Positions 10,371 to 21,842 of a stretch of 64,000 nt of DNA are shown one piece after another. Positions within the stretch are counted from its first letter, which is position 1. Every line of letters begins with the position of its first letter. Both the position numbers and the translations under genes were made by a program. The notes under the pieces were generated by a model. It had not been told where the DNA came from. It saw nothing but the letters and a program-made list of their open reading frames with translations, and did no database searches. Origin of the DNA: Acanthopleura granulata (Eukaryota > Mollusca > Polyplacophora > Chitonida > Chitonidae); the NCBI GenBank assembly GCA_016165875.1, contig JABBOT010000022.1, positions 3,917,655 through 3,981,654 on the forward strand, read 5' to 3'.

Positions 10371-13000
10371 TAGACATGCCATATTTGACCAGGGACTCTT
10401 TGGTATTTAATGGTGCGAGATTTGACTTCCACATTTGCCTGCAAAAGTGCATGTGTAGACTAATGACAAATAATGGTCACAGAGTATTAATGTTGGTGCT
10501 GATACTGACATTTTTTCAGTCAAATGTCACCCTATTGTCCAAACAAACCTTAAACCATCTTTCTTCATGTACCGTATTCAGCTGAATACAATTCTGACAA
10601 AGAGGCATAATGAGTGACTTAGGCATGACCTAACTTTCAGACCAGATACATACACTGTACACCACCTTCGGATTTGCCAGATTTTCACTGTACTATTGAA
10701 AACCGTAAAACTAGTACTGTTGGTTGTTGACATAAATGACTGTTATATCTGCATTAACTATTAAAGAATTAAGTACAAATGTTTAAAGTCATCAATTCAG
10801 CTCTCCCTGTAATTTTGTGTGAAACTTAGCCATCCACTGTAGAAGTCCACATTTCTACTTTCAGTTGTTTTAATGTGGCATTTCTGCTGTGCTTTTCTGC
10901 TATGTTTTCCTTATGTTGCTGTTATGGCGTCGCCGTCAGTTGTTACCGTGTGGTGACGGTGATGCCTTTCAGGCACTAGGTCACTTCAGATGGGTTCAAG
11001 ACCATTCTGAGACAAGGACTTGCAAGTTTACCATGGTTGCATATTTCATAGGAACCTTGGATACAGGAAATCCCTAACTCTCTTCTTCTGATAGAGCCTT
11101 ATATCTAGGGTGAAGTCCACTAGAGACTGCTTGGCTGAAAAAAAAGATCTATGGAAAATTTTTGTGACTGATAGTTAAGCCTCTCAGTTTTATATTCTGA
11201 TGCAACATGGAAACTAAACATTAGCATGTATATATATATATAATACAATGCTCTGGATGCACGCTTTTACATGGCATGTTTTGACATTTTCTAATAAAAC
11301 TGTTATGCCTTTACACAAACATGTTTTATGTAAACATACATGGTTGACATGTCACTCAGGAAATACATCTTTTAACTTCCCTACAAAGCTTATTTCAATA
11401 AAAAATTGTTTATTTTGAGTTACCTTTTTTATGTGAGTAAAGATTTAGAAAGTAGGAATTGCCAGTACCAGTAATTCAATATTCAGGACCATCTAGAACT
11501 TTAAATTTATGGCCATTTTGTTAACTCTAGTGTTTACAAAATATGAAGCCATGTGTCAGGGGGGTATATTAACGATAATAAATCAGTCTGTAGTGGTGAC
11601 TTTCCAGTCCAGAAATACTTCATAAATTTGATTGCTTACTAAATGCAGACCTACTGAAGGTGAATATTGCTAGTGTGCCCACGCTTTGTGTAGTACACAG
11701 CTGTTTGCTCAGTGGTTTTACAGTACATGAAGGCTTATCAGGTTGGTGGGATGTAGGGTACAAACCTGTAGTTAATCAAAATGTGACATTCAAGATATAA
11801 AAAGCTTGGGTTAGTGATACTTTTGGCGATCTTTTTACTCCTCATAAAATTTACAATGTTCCATGGAATGAGATGCAAGCTTATCATGACATATTTGCTT
11901 TGTTTTAAAGTTTGACAAACTCTACAGGTATGTGTTAGGCCATCCCTATGATAGTTTGCATCGCGCATAGCTAACCCCATGAGATTTTTGTCTCCAGTAA
12001 TTTTTCTGTTGGTGTGTGACATGACTGGCAAATTTTCCAACAAATGGTAGTCACATTTTTAAAGAAGTTTATACAGTGTTATTTACTGGTACATGACGGT
12101 TTTGTCTTGTATCAAACAATTGGCCACAGTAGGTGTATGTTTGGGTGCAGGACATTGGGGTGGTTCTGCAGCGTGACTTCCGCCTAACAGGAAATGTGGT
12201 TGCATTGCAGGGATCTGACCCAAGGGACAGTGTCTAATAAGTTAGCTAGTTAGACTCACTGGAAATTAAGTCAGAAAGTCAGAAATTAAAAGAAAAAAGT
12301 AAATGATGGTGTTTTTTTTTATTTTTTTTTATTTTTAAGAAACCATTCCCAGAATTCATGTTAATTGTTCCGGTACTTCTTTGGAAACCTTGCCACATTT
12401 TTTACAGGTCTTATATATATATAGGAAGGGTGTTAGTTATTCATTGTAAATACGAATCTACGTATTTGTGCTTTAATCATGAATGGGTTAATGTGGGTCG
12501 TAAACAAATACATGGATATGGCTTTGTGCAGTTAAGTGTGCATGTGGATGTTCTTTGTGCACCACACTGAATGATGTTCCATCAAAGTAGTGTGCACTGA
12601 AAAAATTCCAAGAAGCAGGCGACCATATTCATAATGCAAAAGATGAGTCTCTTTCCCCTCTCTGAGAGGTCACTGGAACTGTGTGGCAAGCTGGTGGAAA
12701 TCCGTGTGCTTTTTGTTTAATAATACACCATTTCTTTGTGTTACGGTTGCTGAAAAAAGAAAAAAAATCACTGTTGTGCTCAGTCAATATTAACCATGGG
12801 ATAATGGATGAGTTTTTCCCCTTCTCCTCCTCCTTCCTCCCTTGTTTTTATGTTTTCTCACGCTTGATTTTGAATGGTTTACCCATGCTGCCTATGTACG
12901 TGGTATCTGGTTGCATAAAGAACTAGTTGATGTATGACGGGATCCTTTTAGAGGCTGCACTTCTCCTTCAGGGGCCATTATTTATTATTAATGCAGATTA
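10371..13000. other. intron-like, no gene seen
   Basis: It holds a (TA)n run at about 11229-11242 and a T-rich run at 12310-12340. The text aggtcacttcag...gttcaagaccatt at 10979-11010 may be part of an old repeat. No supported exon. Confidence 0.4.
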
Positions 13001-13114
13001 GAGAAACATCTTTAGCTGCTTCTTTACTCTCCCATGTTGATCATTTCACTCCTCCCTGGCCCTTCGGGAGCGCTGGCATCCAGTTTTAAGCTGGGACACT
13101 CTGTCTGTCCCCAG

Positions 13115-13129
13115 GGAGGCCATGTAGTG
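13115..13129 (+). CDS. weak candidate 15-nt microexon
   Basis: The acceptor (ctctgtctgtccccag) is excellent and the donor GTGAGC is good. The 15 bases GGAGGCCATGTAGTG preserve frame and read GGHVV in phase 0. Entered in phase 2, as the exon at 3261 would require, it hits a stop (TAG). It therefore does not fit the main model and may be a decoy pair of splice sites. Confidence 0.18.
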
Positions 13130-13224
13130 GTGAGCATGATAGTTCTTGGACACTGATAGACTCGATTATCTCATTACTTTGTCTTCATGACCCCATGGGC
13201 CAAGAGGAGCCCGGTATATAAGTG

Positions 13225-14114
13225 GGGAGTGGCTGGGTGCGAGGCGACCATATCCAGCTGTGCTGATCTGATCAGGCTATCACATGGCCTCCCCAGCTCT
13301 TGCCTCTGTCTGTGTCTGTGTGATAGTTACTTAAGGTCACCACCTGACCCAGGGACAACAGGATCTGGGGCTGAGGTTACAGACATTCTAGGATATAACA
13401 ATAGCAGGACTCCACAGTACCTCTTCAGGTGAAGTAAGTGCCTTGTGAAAAGCTTATTTGAGTACATGATGATGTGGTGGCCAGTGCCTTTTTCCTTACA
13501 AGGGGAGAATTGGGTAAAGTATCATGATGAGTATGCTGTGGATGGCTTTGGGTAAGATTCCAATGCTCGCAATGTATTCATAGTCATAGTCATTAACTAC
13601 AGCACATTCATTGTGCTGTTAATATGCCATTTGTTGTTGGGCATCCTGGTTGCATCGCACAAGTATGTATATGTAGTCATGTTAGTGTATGTTTCCTGTG
13701 TTTACTAGAAAGTAACTGAGTTTTAATTCGTTTTTGTTTGAAAATTGTGCAACATATGTACACACAGACATTCAGGGTTACATGCACAAGACAATTCACT
13801 TTGAATTTTTATGCTTGCGTGTGTGTCACAATTTTGTGATAGTATGAGAATGTTATGCATACAAACCATATAAGTTGTTCAATTTCACTTATGTTTTCTA
13901 TTGTCACTTACCCTGTAGAATGGTACACTGTTTGCTGGGTTAGGCCTTGTTATGTACTGGTATTTTTTATAAGATATTTTAGCCTTCTTCTCTTTGCTAC
14001 ACCGATGACTATTAAAGGATCACAGAGATTATGCCTAGATACCTCTTGCCCTACGGGTAATATGGTCGCATATGGTCACAGCTGGATATGGTCGCCTCGC
14101 ACCCAGCCACTCCC
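13225..14114. mobile_element. segment bounded by an exact 38-bp inverted repeat
   Basis: 13225-13262 and 14077-14114 are perfect reverse complements over 38 bases, starting GGGAGTGGCTGGGTGCGAGG on the left. The outer ends of the arms lie 890 bases apart. Both arms are GC-rich and hold CpG, unlike the AT-rich interior. Next to the right arm the word gaccatat (reverse strand) is repeated three times. It could be a foldback or MITE-type element, or an inverted duplication of a regulatory sequence. Confidence 0.6.
13353..13428 (+). CDS. candidate internal exon, 76 nt
   Basis: The segment is bordered by cacctgacccag and CAG|GTGAAG. Only entry in phase 1 is open; it then reads TTGSGAEVTDILGYNNSR and onward to a phase-2 exit, which would fit the exon at 24234. 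The upstream exon at 3261 leaves phase 2, so another first exon would be needed. The segment lies between the two arms of the 38-bp inverted repeat at 13225 and 14077, so it could equally be part of a mobile element or a regulatory block. Confidence 0.25.
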
Positions 14115-14599
14115 GCACAGCCCAAATCAGACTCCCGGTATTTTGGTAATACTATTAAGTTAAGAAGTTTGTTAAGTATATGGTAAGTTGCAGTGATTTC
14201 TTCCACCATTAAACTGTCATCATACTAGTAGTGAAATATTTTTACCCGAGATTAAACATATCTTAAAGTCAGTCGTTCAGTCAGTTGGTCAAATTTTGAC
14301 TGGTTGCTTTTTACATTGTACCTTTCAACATGAGCCTTTTACTGAACAAGGGACCTGAGTGCAAAACGACACAAAAACCAAGATGGGTATATCAGAGCTA
14401 TTATGGGTTTGTGTTTTAAGAGCTGTGTACACCAATCAAATAGAAAGTTTTTTGTATGCTTTAAACCTATTTGTAGCTATAAGATTGCAGTACATTTGTC
14501 ATGCATGTGTTTATTGTTCCTTCATGATTATCAGACCTGTGTCTAAACCCTGTTTTATGAAACAGTCATAAATCGTGCCTGGCGTAACACCTGTGGCAA

Positions 14600-14893
14600 C
14601 ATTCATGTACATACTAGTGGAAAGGAACCGAGTCTTGCACAGGGAGTTTGTAGATTTCCTATCTCACGATGCTTGTTTGGCCCTTTCCATAGTCTAATGT
14701 TCTTTGAAGACCACTTGTCTTCGACCAGTATAGTGTGGACATCTGTACCTCACACATGTGGGAAAGTTGATCTGTAACTTGCCGGAGGTCGGAGGTTTAT
14801 CTTGAAGCTCTGGTTTCTTCAGTCTATAATACCGACTGCCATGGTATAAGTGAAAATTCTTAAAAATGGCGAAATTAAACAAGTAAATAAATG
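14600..14893 (+). mobile_element. SINE, family 2, near full length
   Basis: It aligns over about 290 bases with 50580-50870. Shared landmarks are a box B-like region (ggaaccgagtcttgcacaggg here), tttgtagatttcc, aacttgccggaggtcgg and tggtttcttc. The 3' end (tataagtgaaaattctt...aagtaaataaatg) is the same type of tail as family 1. The head is decayed. Confidence 0.65.
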
Positions 14894-16060
14894 TATTAGT
14901 GATTCTGTCAAGACATTCTTCATCATGGTAAATGAAACTGACATATTTTTTTTGTAAAAGTTGTCAGACTTCTGCCCAGAAATATGTCCATGATTGTTGT
15001 TAAACTCCCTGCATTACTGAAAAGGTGTAATACGATCTATTTTATATCCATATTGTATCCAGTTGGGATTGCTCTTGAGTTGTGTCTTTGAATCTTTCTT
15101 CTCTAAGGGTTTTAAAGAGCATCAGGCACGTTTGCATAAAGCCCTCTTAATGTTACAAGCACGTAACTGTCATGACAGTCTAATGCCTACAGTGCTAGGT
15201 GCCATAGTAGTTACCTGCTCATCAAGCTAACAAGACTTGTTGTTGAACTTGTGCGCACTGGTACCTCATAAACGCTTACACATGTATACATGTATCTAAT
15301 GCTATGTTGTATTCAAGGATTGTATGAGAAGTTCTAGAAGGTAATTCAGATGTTAATCCTCTAAATTGACTGTCACATATCTAACTTAATCTGACGTTAA
15401 AGCTGCCTATGAATATGCTTGCCTGCAGGTTTGCAAATTGTTAAAATTACAGCATTCCATTTTGTGCTGACTAAGTTTCTTATTGATATTTGGTATAAAA
15501 CTTAAGGTCTGTGATAAATACCTGCATGTCATGAATTGAAGGTATGTACCTTGAAATATTTATGTTTCAAGTCAGCGCCGTTCTGTATCAAGACCTTGTG
15601 CATTAGCATCAGTGTGGCCTTCTTGAGCGAATATGATATGTGAAGACAAAGCTACGTGGGACTGATATTTCCTAAACCTTGCACGTCAGACACACATCTG
15701 TACCTGGCCTGTGCATGTCAGTGTGGCCCATTGAGCTGGTACATTTACATGTACTTCATGTCAAGCTTACACTTAAATACTGAGCTGAACACATAAGTGT
15801 ATATATCCAAGACTGCACGAGAGGATACACTGGTATGCAGGATATTCATGGCTCGCATTGTTCCTGGGGAGGCCTTGGTGTTTGATAAGCTGTTAGAAGT
15901 GTTTCTTTGTTAACAGCTTTGTCCTTGGCTTCCTGGAAGGTTGTATGGACTGCTTGTCCGTTGTGCAAGCCTTCTGCAAATGTGGCGGTGTGCTCATTTC
16001 CTGATCAGGACCTTTGCGAAAGGTCCACTTGTCCTTCATCAGTATCGTGTGCATGTATGT
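14894..16060. other. intron-like, no gene seen
   Basis: The stretch is T/G-rich and CpG-poor. A possible splice pair (tttctttgttaacag, 23 bases, AAG|GTTGTA) lies at 15917-15939, but its donor is weak. Confidence 0.35.
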
Positions 16061-16064
16061 ACAT

Positions 16065-16200
16065 CAATTTCAAGAGTGGGAAAGTTCATGAGCAACCTGC
16101 CCAGTGCAAGTTGTTTTACATGGACATTTTTTCCTCCAGCCATAAAAGTTAAAACCATCCCCTTTATGAAAAATCCTTTAATGTGGCATTAAAGAATGGT
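16065..16200 (+). mobile_element. SINE, family 2, decayed 3' half
   Basis: The text gtgggaaagttcatgagcaacctgcc...tttcctccagccataaaagtt matches the 3' half of the family (gggaaagttgatctgtaacttgcc...). The tail is no longer recognisable. Confidence 0.45.
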
Positions 16201-16301
16201 TTAGCAAATAAGCATGAGTAAAACAGGTTATTATTACATTTTTATGAAACTATATGCAAAATGTATGGCTCAGTCAGTTAATCATCATTGATTCTGATCT
16301 C

Positions 16302-16491
16302 GGGTTTATCCAGCCACTCTCTCATAGTGGTAACCACACCAAGAAATATCAGAAAATTGAGTTATAGACAAATTTTGTATTGAGTTTTGATAAAATAACA
16401 AGTTTTGTATACATTTTACATACACTGGTAATGAAAAATATTGAGTTTGTTCAAATTGAATATCTGTAAGGATATTGGGTACAAAAACTCC
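16302..16491. mobile_element. MITE-like element, copy 2 of 3
   Basis: It has the same organisation as 4948-5130: gggtttatccagccactct at the left, ggtaaccacacc, gacaaattttgtat, gttcaaattgaa and tgggtacaaaaactcc at the right. The terminal inverted repeats are degraded. Confidence 0.6.
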
Positions 16492-16879
16492 TGGATCTGT
16501 ATCATTATAAGAAGGTTGGTAAAGTACAGTGCATTGTGATTCTCTATGTAGATGAAAATAAAACTTTGCTATGTATGTAGCATCAGAGCTGAAATTTTTA
16601 CTGTTATTGGTGTATGATTCGTACGTACATTGCTACGGTTGCATAGACATCTTATAACCAAGTTTAATTAATATTCCTTGCAGATATTTGGTGTTTAATG
16701 AAGTTTTGAAGTGCATTTATGACCTCAAATCTGATCATAATATTCCAGTTATCTGCATTTTGACCAAACTTAATGTACATTGTAGCTGGTTTGCCAAGAG
16801 ACTGCACAAGAGAATCTCATTACATATGTGATTAAATTCTTTCTTTCGTGTACATGCGGTACCATTTATACTTTGCCTG

Positions 16880-17320
16880 TAACAAGGCTTGTGTTTCTTG
16901 CCAGCGCTGCAGAGTGGTGGGAGATTCTGCTGGCTTCTGTTGCCAGTCTGTGTAAGACAAAAAAGACCTTGCCAGCTGATGAGCAACAATGAGCAAGTGC
17001 AGCCGGTCAACACACTCATTAGGCGCTCTCCCGGAGATTTTTTTTAGTGATACCCCCTGCCAAGCCGGAGCCAGTTTATTGCCTTTTTGGGCCACTAATC
17101 AAGAAATATGGGAAGTGTCATTGTCTCTGGAGAATTCAATTTTAAGAAAGGATTTGTGCTGGATACAAATGAATGATTATGAATTCATTAGACTGACAGG
17201 TTTGTCAAGACCACAGCTGCCTTCTGCCTATTATGACGCAGTATTGCAGGCTCCAGAGTTTTGTAATACTTCTCTCCTAAAACCATGGCAAGACAGGGTG
17301 GCGAGCACAGATTGAATTCC
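16880..17320. promoter_or_regulatory. CpG-retaining block, candidate enhancer
   Basis: The block keeps CpG (cattaggcgctctcccggag near 17017-17036; ccagcgctgc) inside CpG-poor DNA. No protein-like frame could be supported, although a 108-codon open frame crosses it. An intronic regulatory element is the best guess. Confidence 0.3.
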
Positions 17321-17503
17321 TCCTCCCTTATTGAATCCGAAAGAAATGAAAAGATATTGTGAAACGTCCGTTTTATGACTTTTTGATATGTGATATTTTT
17401 TTGGCCCCTTTTATTACTTTAATTTGTGGCCTGTTTGTTGCTCCAGTTGCATGTGTGCACCAAGTTATTTAATCCTGTCAGATATGAGTTTCTGCCAATA
17501 CAG

Positions 17504-17558
17504 CATGTATCAGGGCAAGATTACACATGTAGCTTTGAAGGCTACTTGCGAAAGGGAG
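17504..17558 (+). CDS. candidate internal exon, 55 nt
   Basis: The acceptor is tttctgccaatacag and the donor is GAG|GTAAGC, which is strong. Two frames are open: phase 2 to 0 reads MYQGKITHVALKATCERE and phase 0 to 1 reads HVSGQDYTCSFEGYLRKG. The first fits the exon at 3261 upstream and 27684 downstream, in place of 24234. Continuing to 24234 from the phase-1 exit would hit a stop. It has no recognised family. Confidence 0.3.
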
Positions 17559-18609
17559 GTAAGCCATGTTTTTCCATGTCTGTGTGATGGCCTGTTCTGG
17601 TGTAGAAAACAAACTGGACCATCCATTGAATTGAACTCTTAGACAAACAGCCTTCAGGCAGGAGGAAGTAGAATAGCTGTTCATTGATAAAAACAGAGCA
17701 TTGGCAGTATGAGATGTGAACATTTGATATGTTTGAAGACATGAGATGTCAATAATGAGAACATGCTGGAGGCAAAATGAAGACAGCAGAAGGCAAACTT
17801 CATGTGGAATCCCTGTTCTTCCTTGGTAGAGTGCAGTTGTTGGCTAGCCTTTTTTTACCATCACTAACTGTTTGAGACATTAAAGCTTCGGACAATCTTT
17901 GAACTGATGTTGGGAACATCAGAAAAAATATTGTCAACAAGAAACTTTATTGCTCTCTGGATAATTTTGATAGCTTCAGAAAAAGTATGCATTTGATGAA
18001 ATTTGCAGGCTCTTAAAAAGCATTGGAAAAAATTGTTAGTGTGAGAAAATATTAGACTTTGTCATTTCTACTGCATACGGCAGTTCCGAAATTTTGGAAT
18101 TCACTATGTTACTGTGTACATTTAACGAACATATAATTATATGGATGTGGTAATAGTGATTTTCAGAAATCAGCCAGTAATAAAGAGTAAGGATTGTAAG
18201 ATTTTACAGTTGAGTGACTGTTTCAATCCAATGAATAAAACATATAGGAGTTCCAGAAAAATCAACTGTTATTAATGTGGTAAAATGTTTAATGTATAAT
18301 TCAGCCATAAATGGAATAGCAAACATCAAATTTTAATGTAGAATAAACTGTATGTGTACATAATTTATGTGTGTTAGTTAAGTGGAAATGTAGAGCTAAA
18401 ACAATCAACCAGTAATGCAAAGCGCCTTGTGAGGTAGCCTTGAACTGACTTACTGGTGCACACCTGCATGACGCAGTCATCTCCCCTGACACATGATTGA
18501 CAAGGCTGCTGGCCTGACAGTTGTTTTCTGCTCTTAGTACACAGCCAAATTAATGTGATCATGTCGGGTAGGAGAGTTATATGGCAGGTATTCATGTGTT
18601 AAGTCGCAG

Positions 18610-19020
18610 ACTAAGCCTTGAACTGGTTGTGTTTGTTCAGCCAGGGAAGGGCGGAGATGTGTAAGTGATTACTTGGGCCAGTGGTTTACGGTGACTAGAG
18701 CAATTAGAGCTGGCTCACAATAGGACACCTGCGTCAGAACGCGGCCGATAAGCTAATGACCACTGTATCTAACTCGCCAGTTAGCCTCCTTGTTTGGGGC
18801 AGCATTGTTATTGGACTGCTAAATCAACATGGCGAGGGAGATTCGGAGATTGAAGAAGTCACCTGAGCCAATGGCGGTGATGTTATTGTGCGGAGCTTAC
18901 GGAGCTCGCTATATTGTATTGATCAACAGAGATTGGCCTTCTACTTACACACTAGTGAAATCCCGATTAATGTCAAGAGGTGAAACTTAATAACCAAGAG
19001 CAGCAGGGTTCGTTATTCAT
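18610..19020. promoter_or_regulatory. CpG-rich block, candidate enhancer or internal promoter
   Basis: More than a dozen CpG occur in about 400 bases, for example gcgtcagaacgcggccgataag (18733 on), against a few per kb around it. Homeodomain-like words (gcaattag, ggattaa-type gattaatg) and a GATA-like gataag are present. It includes the small open frame at 18829-18990. Confidence 0.35.
18829..18990 (+). CDS. candidate small open frame, 53 residues
   Basis: ATG (A at -3, G at +4) opens a 53-codon frame ending in TAA at 18988-18990. The start is basic (MAREIRRLKK), followed by a hydrophobic stretch (AVMLLCGAYGARYIVLI, residues about 16-32), the layout of a small membrane-anchored peptide. It lies wholly within a CpG-rich block. 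Chance is a real alternative, since the block may be conserved for regulatory reasons. Confidence 0.2.
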   Translation: MAREIRRLKKSPEPMAVMLLCGAYGARYIVLINRDWPSTYTLVKSRLMSRGET

Positions 19021-20404
19021 ACCTAAGGAAATTAATAAAACTTGACAGATACATCATATTTTGGTAGCTTTCTCCAAGATTTGGTATCTGTTCAAGTAAC
19101 CTTCTGGGTTGGGTACTATGAAACTGATGAAATGAATAACATTTGCCAGGATGAAGTGTGTGCACCACATTGGCACAGGCATAACAGAATATGTTACAAA
19201 AGTAAGAAAGCCGAATGCAATATCTGTAATTATCACTTGCTCCTTACTGTTGGGTATTAGTGAAGTTATATACTTTTGTTGTACCCCAGTAGTGTATTTT
19301 TAATGTTATTGATGAAAGAGCACCTTGAGTTCATTATTGAAAACCATCAAGTGGTGATTCAGAGTTATTTCCCTTTTCTTAATATAGATCTCCATGAATG
19401 AAGTACATGTAAGTGGAACCCTAGGATCACCTTTAATGCAAATACTTTGCTGGCTGCCTTTATTAGCAGGATTGTTTAGTGGTTAGCGTTCATGCAAGCT
19501 TTTCTGATTTGCGAATAGATAGCAGTTGGGCAGATTATGAACAACATGTTATGCATCTATTGGTTACGTGGCAGATAGTCTCCATTGATACATATATACA
19601 TGTATGTTATCTTCATAATTAGATGGCAAATGAAGAAAAGTTTTTGCAATCTTAAGAATGATTATGAGGTCAGATAAACTAAAATGATTTTGTGGTGGTG
19701 CCTGTTGAAAGTGTATATCTTGCAATTGTGCTTGCGGTGAGCCTCCACTAACATCTTTCAAGTGACCCCTACAGGGTAATACAATATCATTTGCTTGCAT
19801 GTAAGTATTTTGAGACTGGTTCCATGATTGAACTGTGTGATAGTACACTTGTATGCTGTAGGTATCTTTTTGGATTGCCAAGGTAATATTCTTGATTATC
19901 ATGGTCTTGAACAACACTCTGACAATCAGTGAATCCACATTAGTTTTCAACTCCTAGATATGCACGTCCCATGTGTATCTGGAATTCACCTTCACCCTAG
20001 CTGTTAGACTCTTTTGTTTGGATTCAACAGTTTATCAGTATCACCAGTTGTATACATGTCTGTGTGTAACTCCTGGTGGTAGATAAATAGGTTAGTCAAG
20101 TACATTTACAGGAAATGAGACAAGATATCAGCATATTGCATACTTGCATGTGTCATTTCCTGTACTGCAGTAAATGCACTGGTTATTCCTTTGTCAGTTG
20201 TACACCTACAATAAATAACTAAAACAAAGCCTAGTAGCTTTATGAACATTTACTTCAATCAAATTTAAGTTGTCTGTAATGTTTGGGGATTAGGGTTGGC
20301 AGCCACAAGAAATGCAAGATTGTTTTGGGGTTTGTCCATGTGTTAGTTTTTGCTTTAGTCAGTATTTTTAACATTTTAGCTTGTAATAATCTTACCCTGT
20401 TGAT
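19021..20404. other. intron-like, no gene seen
   Basis: Open frames on both strands (up to 128 codons at 19564-19950, - strand) lack splice borders, initiation context or family resemblance. No repeats were recognised. Confidence 0.4.
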
Positions 20405-20861
20405 GTGTCCAGAACCACTAGGCCAGGTGAGGTTAATATGTCCAGAACCACTAGGCCAGGTGTGTTGGTATGTCCAGAAACACTAGGCCAGGTGAGGTTG
20501 ATATGTCGAGAACCACTAGGCCAGGTGTGTTGGTATGTCCAGAACCACTAGGCCAGGTGAGGTTGATATGTCCAGAACCACTAGGCCAGGTGAGGTTGAT
20601 ATGTCCAGAACCACTAGGCCAGGTGAGGTTGACATGTCCAGAGCCACTAGGCCAGGTAAGGTTGACATGTCCAGAACCACTAGGCCAGGTGAGGTTGATA
20701 TGTCCAGAACCACTAGGCCAGGTGTGTTAGTATGTCCAGAACCACTAGACCAGGTGAGGTTGATATGTCCAGAACCACTAGGCCAGGTGAGGTTGATATG
20801 TTGAGAACCACTAGGCCAGGTGTGTTGGTATGTCCAGAACCACTAGGCCAGGTGAGGTTGA
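20405..20861. repeat. 33/32-bp minisatellite, 14 units
   Basis: The unit starts atgtccagaaccactaggcc and ends either aggtgaggttgat (33 bp) or aggtgtgttggt (32 bp). In order the units are A B A B A A A A A B A A B A, where B is the 32-bp form. Units differ by only a few bases, so the array is young or kept alike by conversion. The 33-bp phase leaves long open frames on both strands; these are by-products of the repeat. Confidence 0.95.
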
Positions 20862-21219
20862 AGTGTAATGACATGGGCCGTAAGAATAAGAACTCATCAG
20901 CATTTTGAGTGCCTCTGTCTGCTACATGTAGGTCATCTGTCCATCAGTATTTTGACAGAGCTGAATAACTAGAGCCTTAACAGCTGATCAGCGTGTGGAG
21001 GAGATCTATATGCTTGTTTTTCTGTTTGTCAGTATGTTGACACCATAGCAGTTGATGTCTTTGTCTGTTGGATATTTTCATAATTGCTGTGCCAAATTGA
21101 ATTAACTTAATCATTGTTGTACATCTGTGCATTCATTTGTGCTATGGGCTGTGCTTTTGGGGGTCATCCTTTAAGTCGATGTTAAACGGCATACTGAAAT
21201 AACATCACGTCACATGGTC
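20862..21219. other. no gene seen
   Basis: It is T/G-rich DNA. The text aagtcgatgttaaacggcatactgaaataac at 21174-21204 resembles SINE tail sequence and may be an old fragment. Confidence 0.35.
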
Positions 21220-21345
21220 ACAGGGGTCTCCTGGGCTCTGTCCGGTTTCCTCCCACCATAATGCTTCATTGCACACATCAGTACAGATTTATAGGTGGAG
21301 GAAACCTGAGTAACCCACTACTCTTTACCTGTAGATTTAGGTTCT
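21220..21345 (+). mobile_element. SINE fragment (middle domain)
   Basis: The text tgggctctgtccggtttcctcccaccataatgc matches the reverse complement of the middle domain seen at 30510-30530 and 32960-32985 (gcattatgatgggaggaaaccgggcaga). Neither head nor tail is clear. Confidence 0.5.
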
Positions 21346-21794
21346 TGGAAACTGTAGTCTACACATAAGCTCTACCCAAGTCCACCAGAGCTGAAATCGA
21401 GACTACGACTACTGATCAGCAGCAAATGTTGTTGTGTAAAAAGAAAGCAAATCTGGTAACTGGATCAGGTGTGGAAGGGCTGGTGTTGACAAATGCTATC
21501 AATATCACCATTAGCAAATGCTAGATGTCAGTGTACTGTTGGGTTATTCTTGATGGATTGCTGATTCCCTTTGGATCATTACCGCTTGTTGACATTTCTG
21601 AATGAAAAATTTAAATGTGTCAGTTAACTGAAACATATTTATATATCTTTTAACCTTTTAAGTTCTCTTGCTTTCACCACTCGTAGGTGGCCACAGTAGA
21701 CACTGGACAGAGCTTTGAAGATTTTTTGCAGTTTTGCATGTGTTTAAGAACACTTGTCCTCTGTTAGTCATGATGGCATTCCAGTACATACGTA

Positions 21795-21842
21795 TGTAAG
21801 TGGGAAAGTTCCTCGGAAACTTGCCCAAGATAGCGGTTTAAT
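21795..21842 (+). mobile_element. SINE family 2 fragment
   Basis: The text gtgggaaagttcctcggaaacttgcccaagatagcggttta matches the gggaaagttgatctgtaacttgccggaggtcgg part of family 2. Confidence 0.4.

Noticed and set aside
16989..17315. 108-codon open frame on +
   Set aside because: Protein text has no motif and no splice borders; the block reads better as regulatory DNA.
19564..19950. 128-codon open frame on -
   Set aside because: No borders, no motif, wrong strand for the inferred gene.
20470..20804. Open frames encoding an 11-residue repeat
   Set aside because: They exist only because the minisatellite unit is 33 bp; the 32-bp units break the frame.
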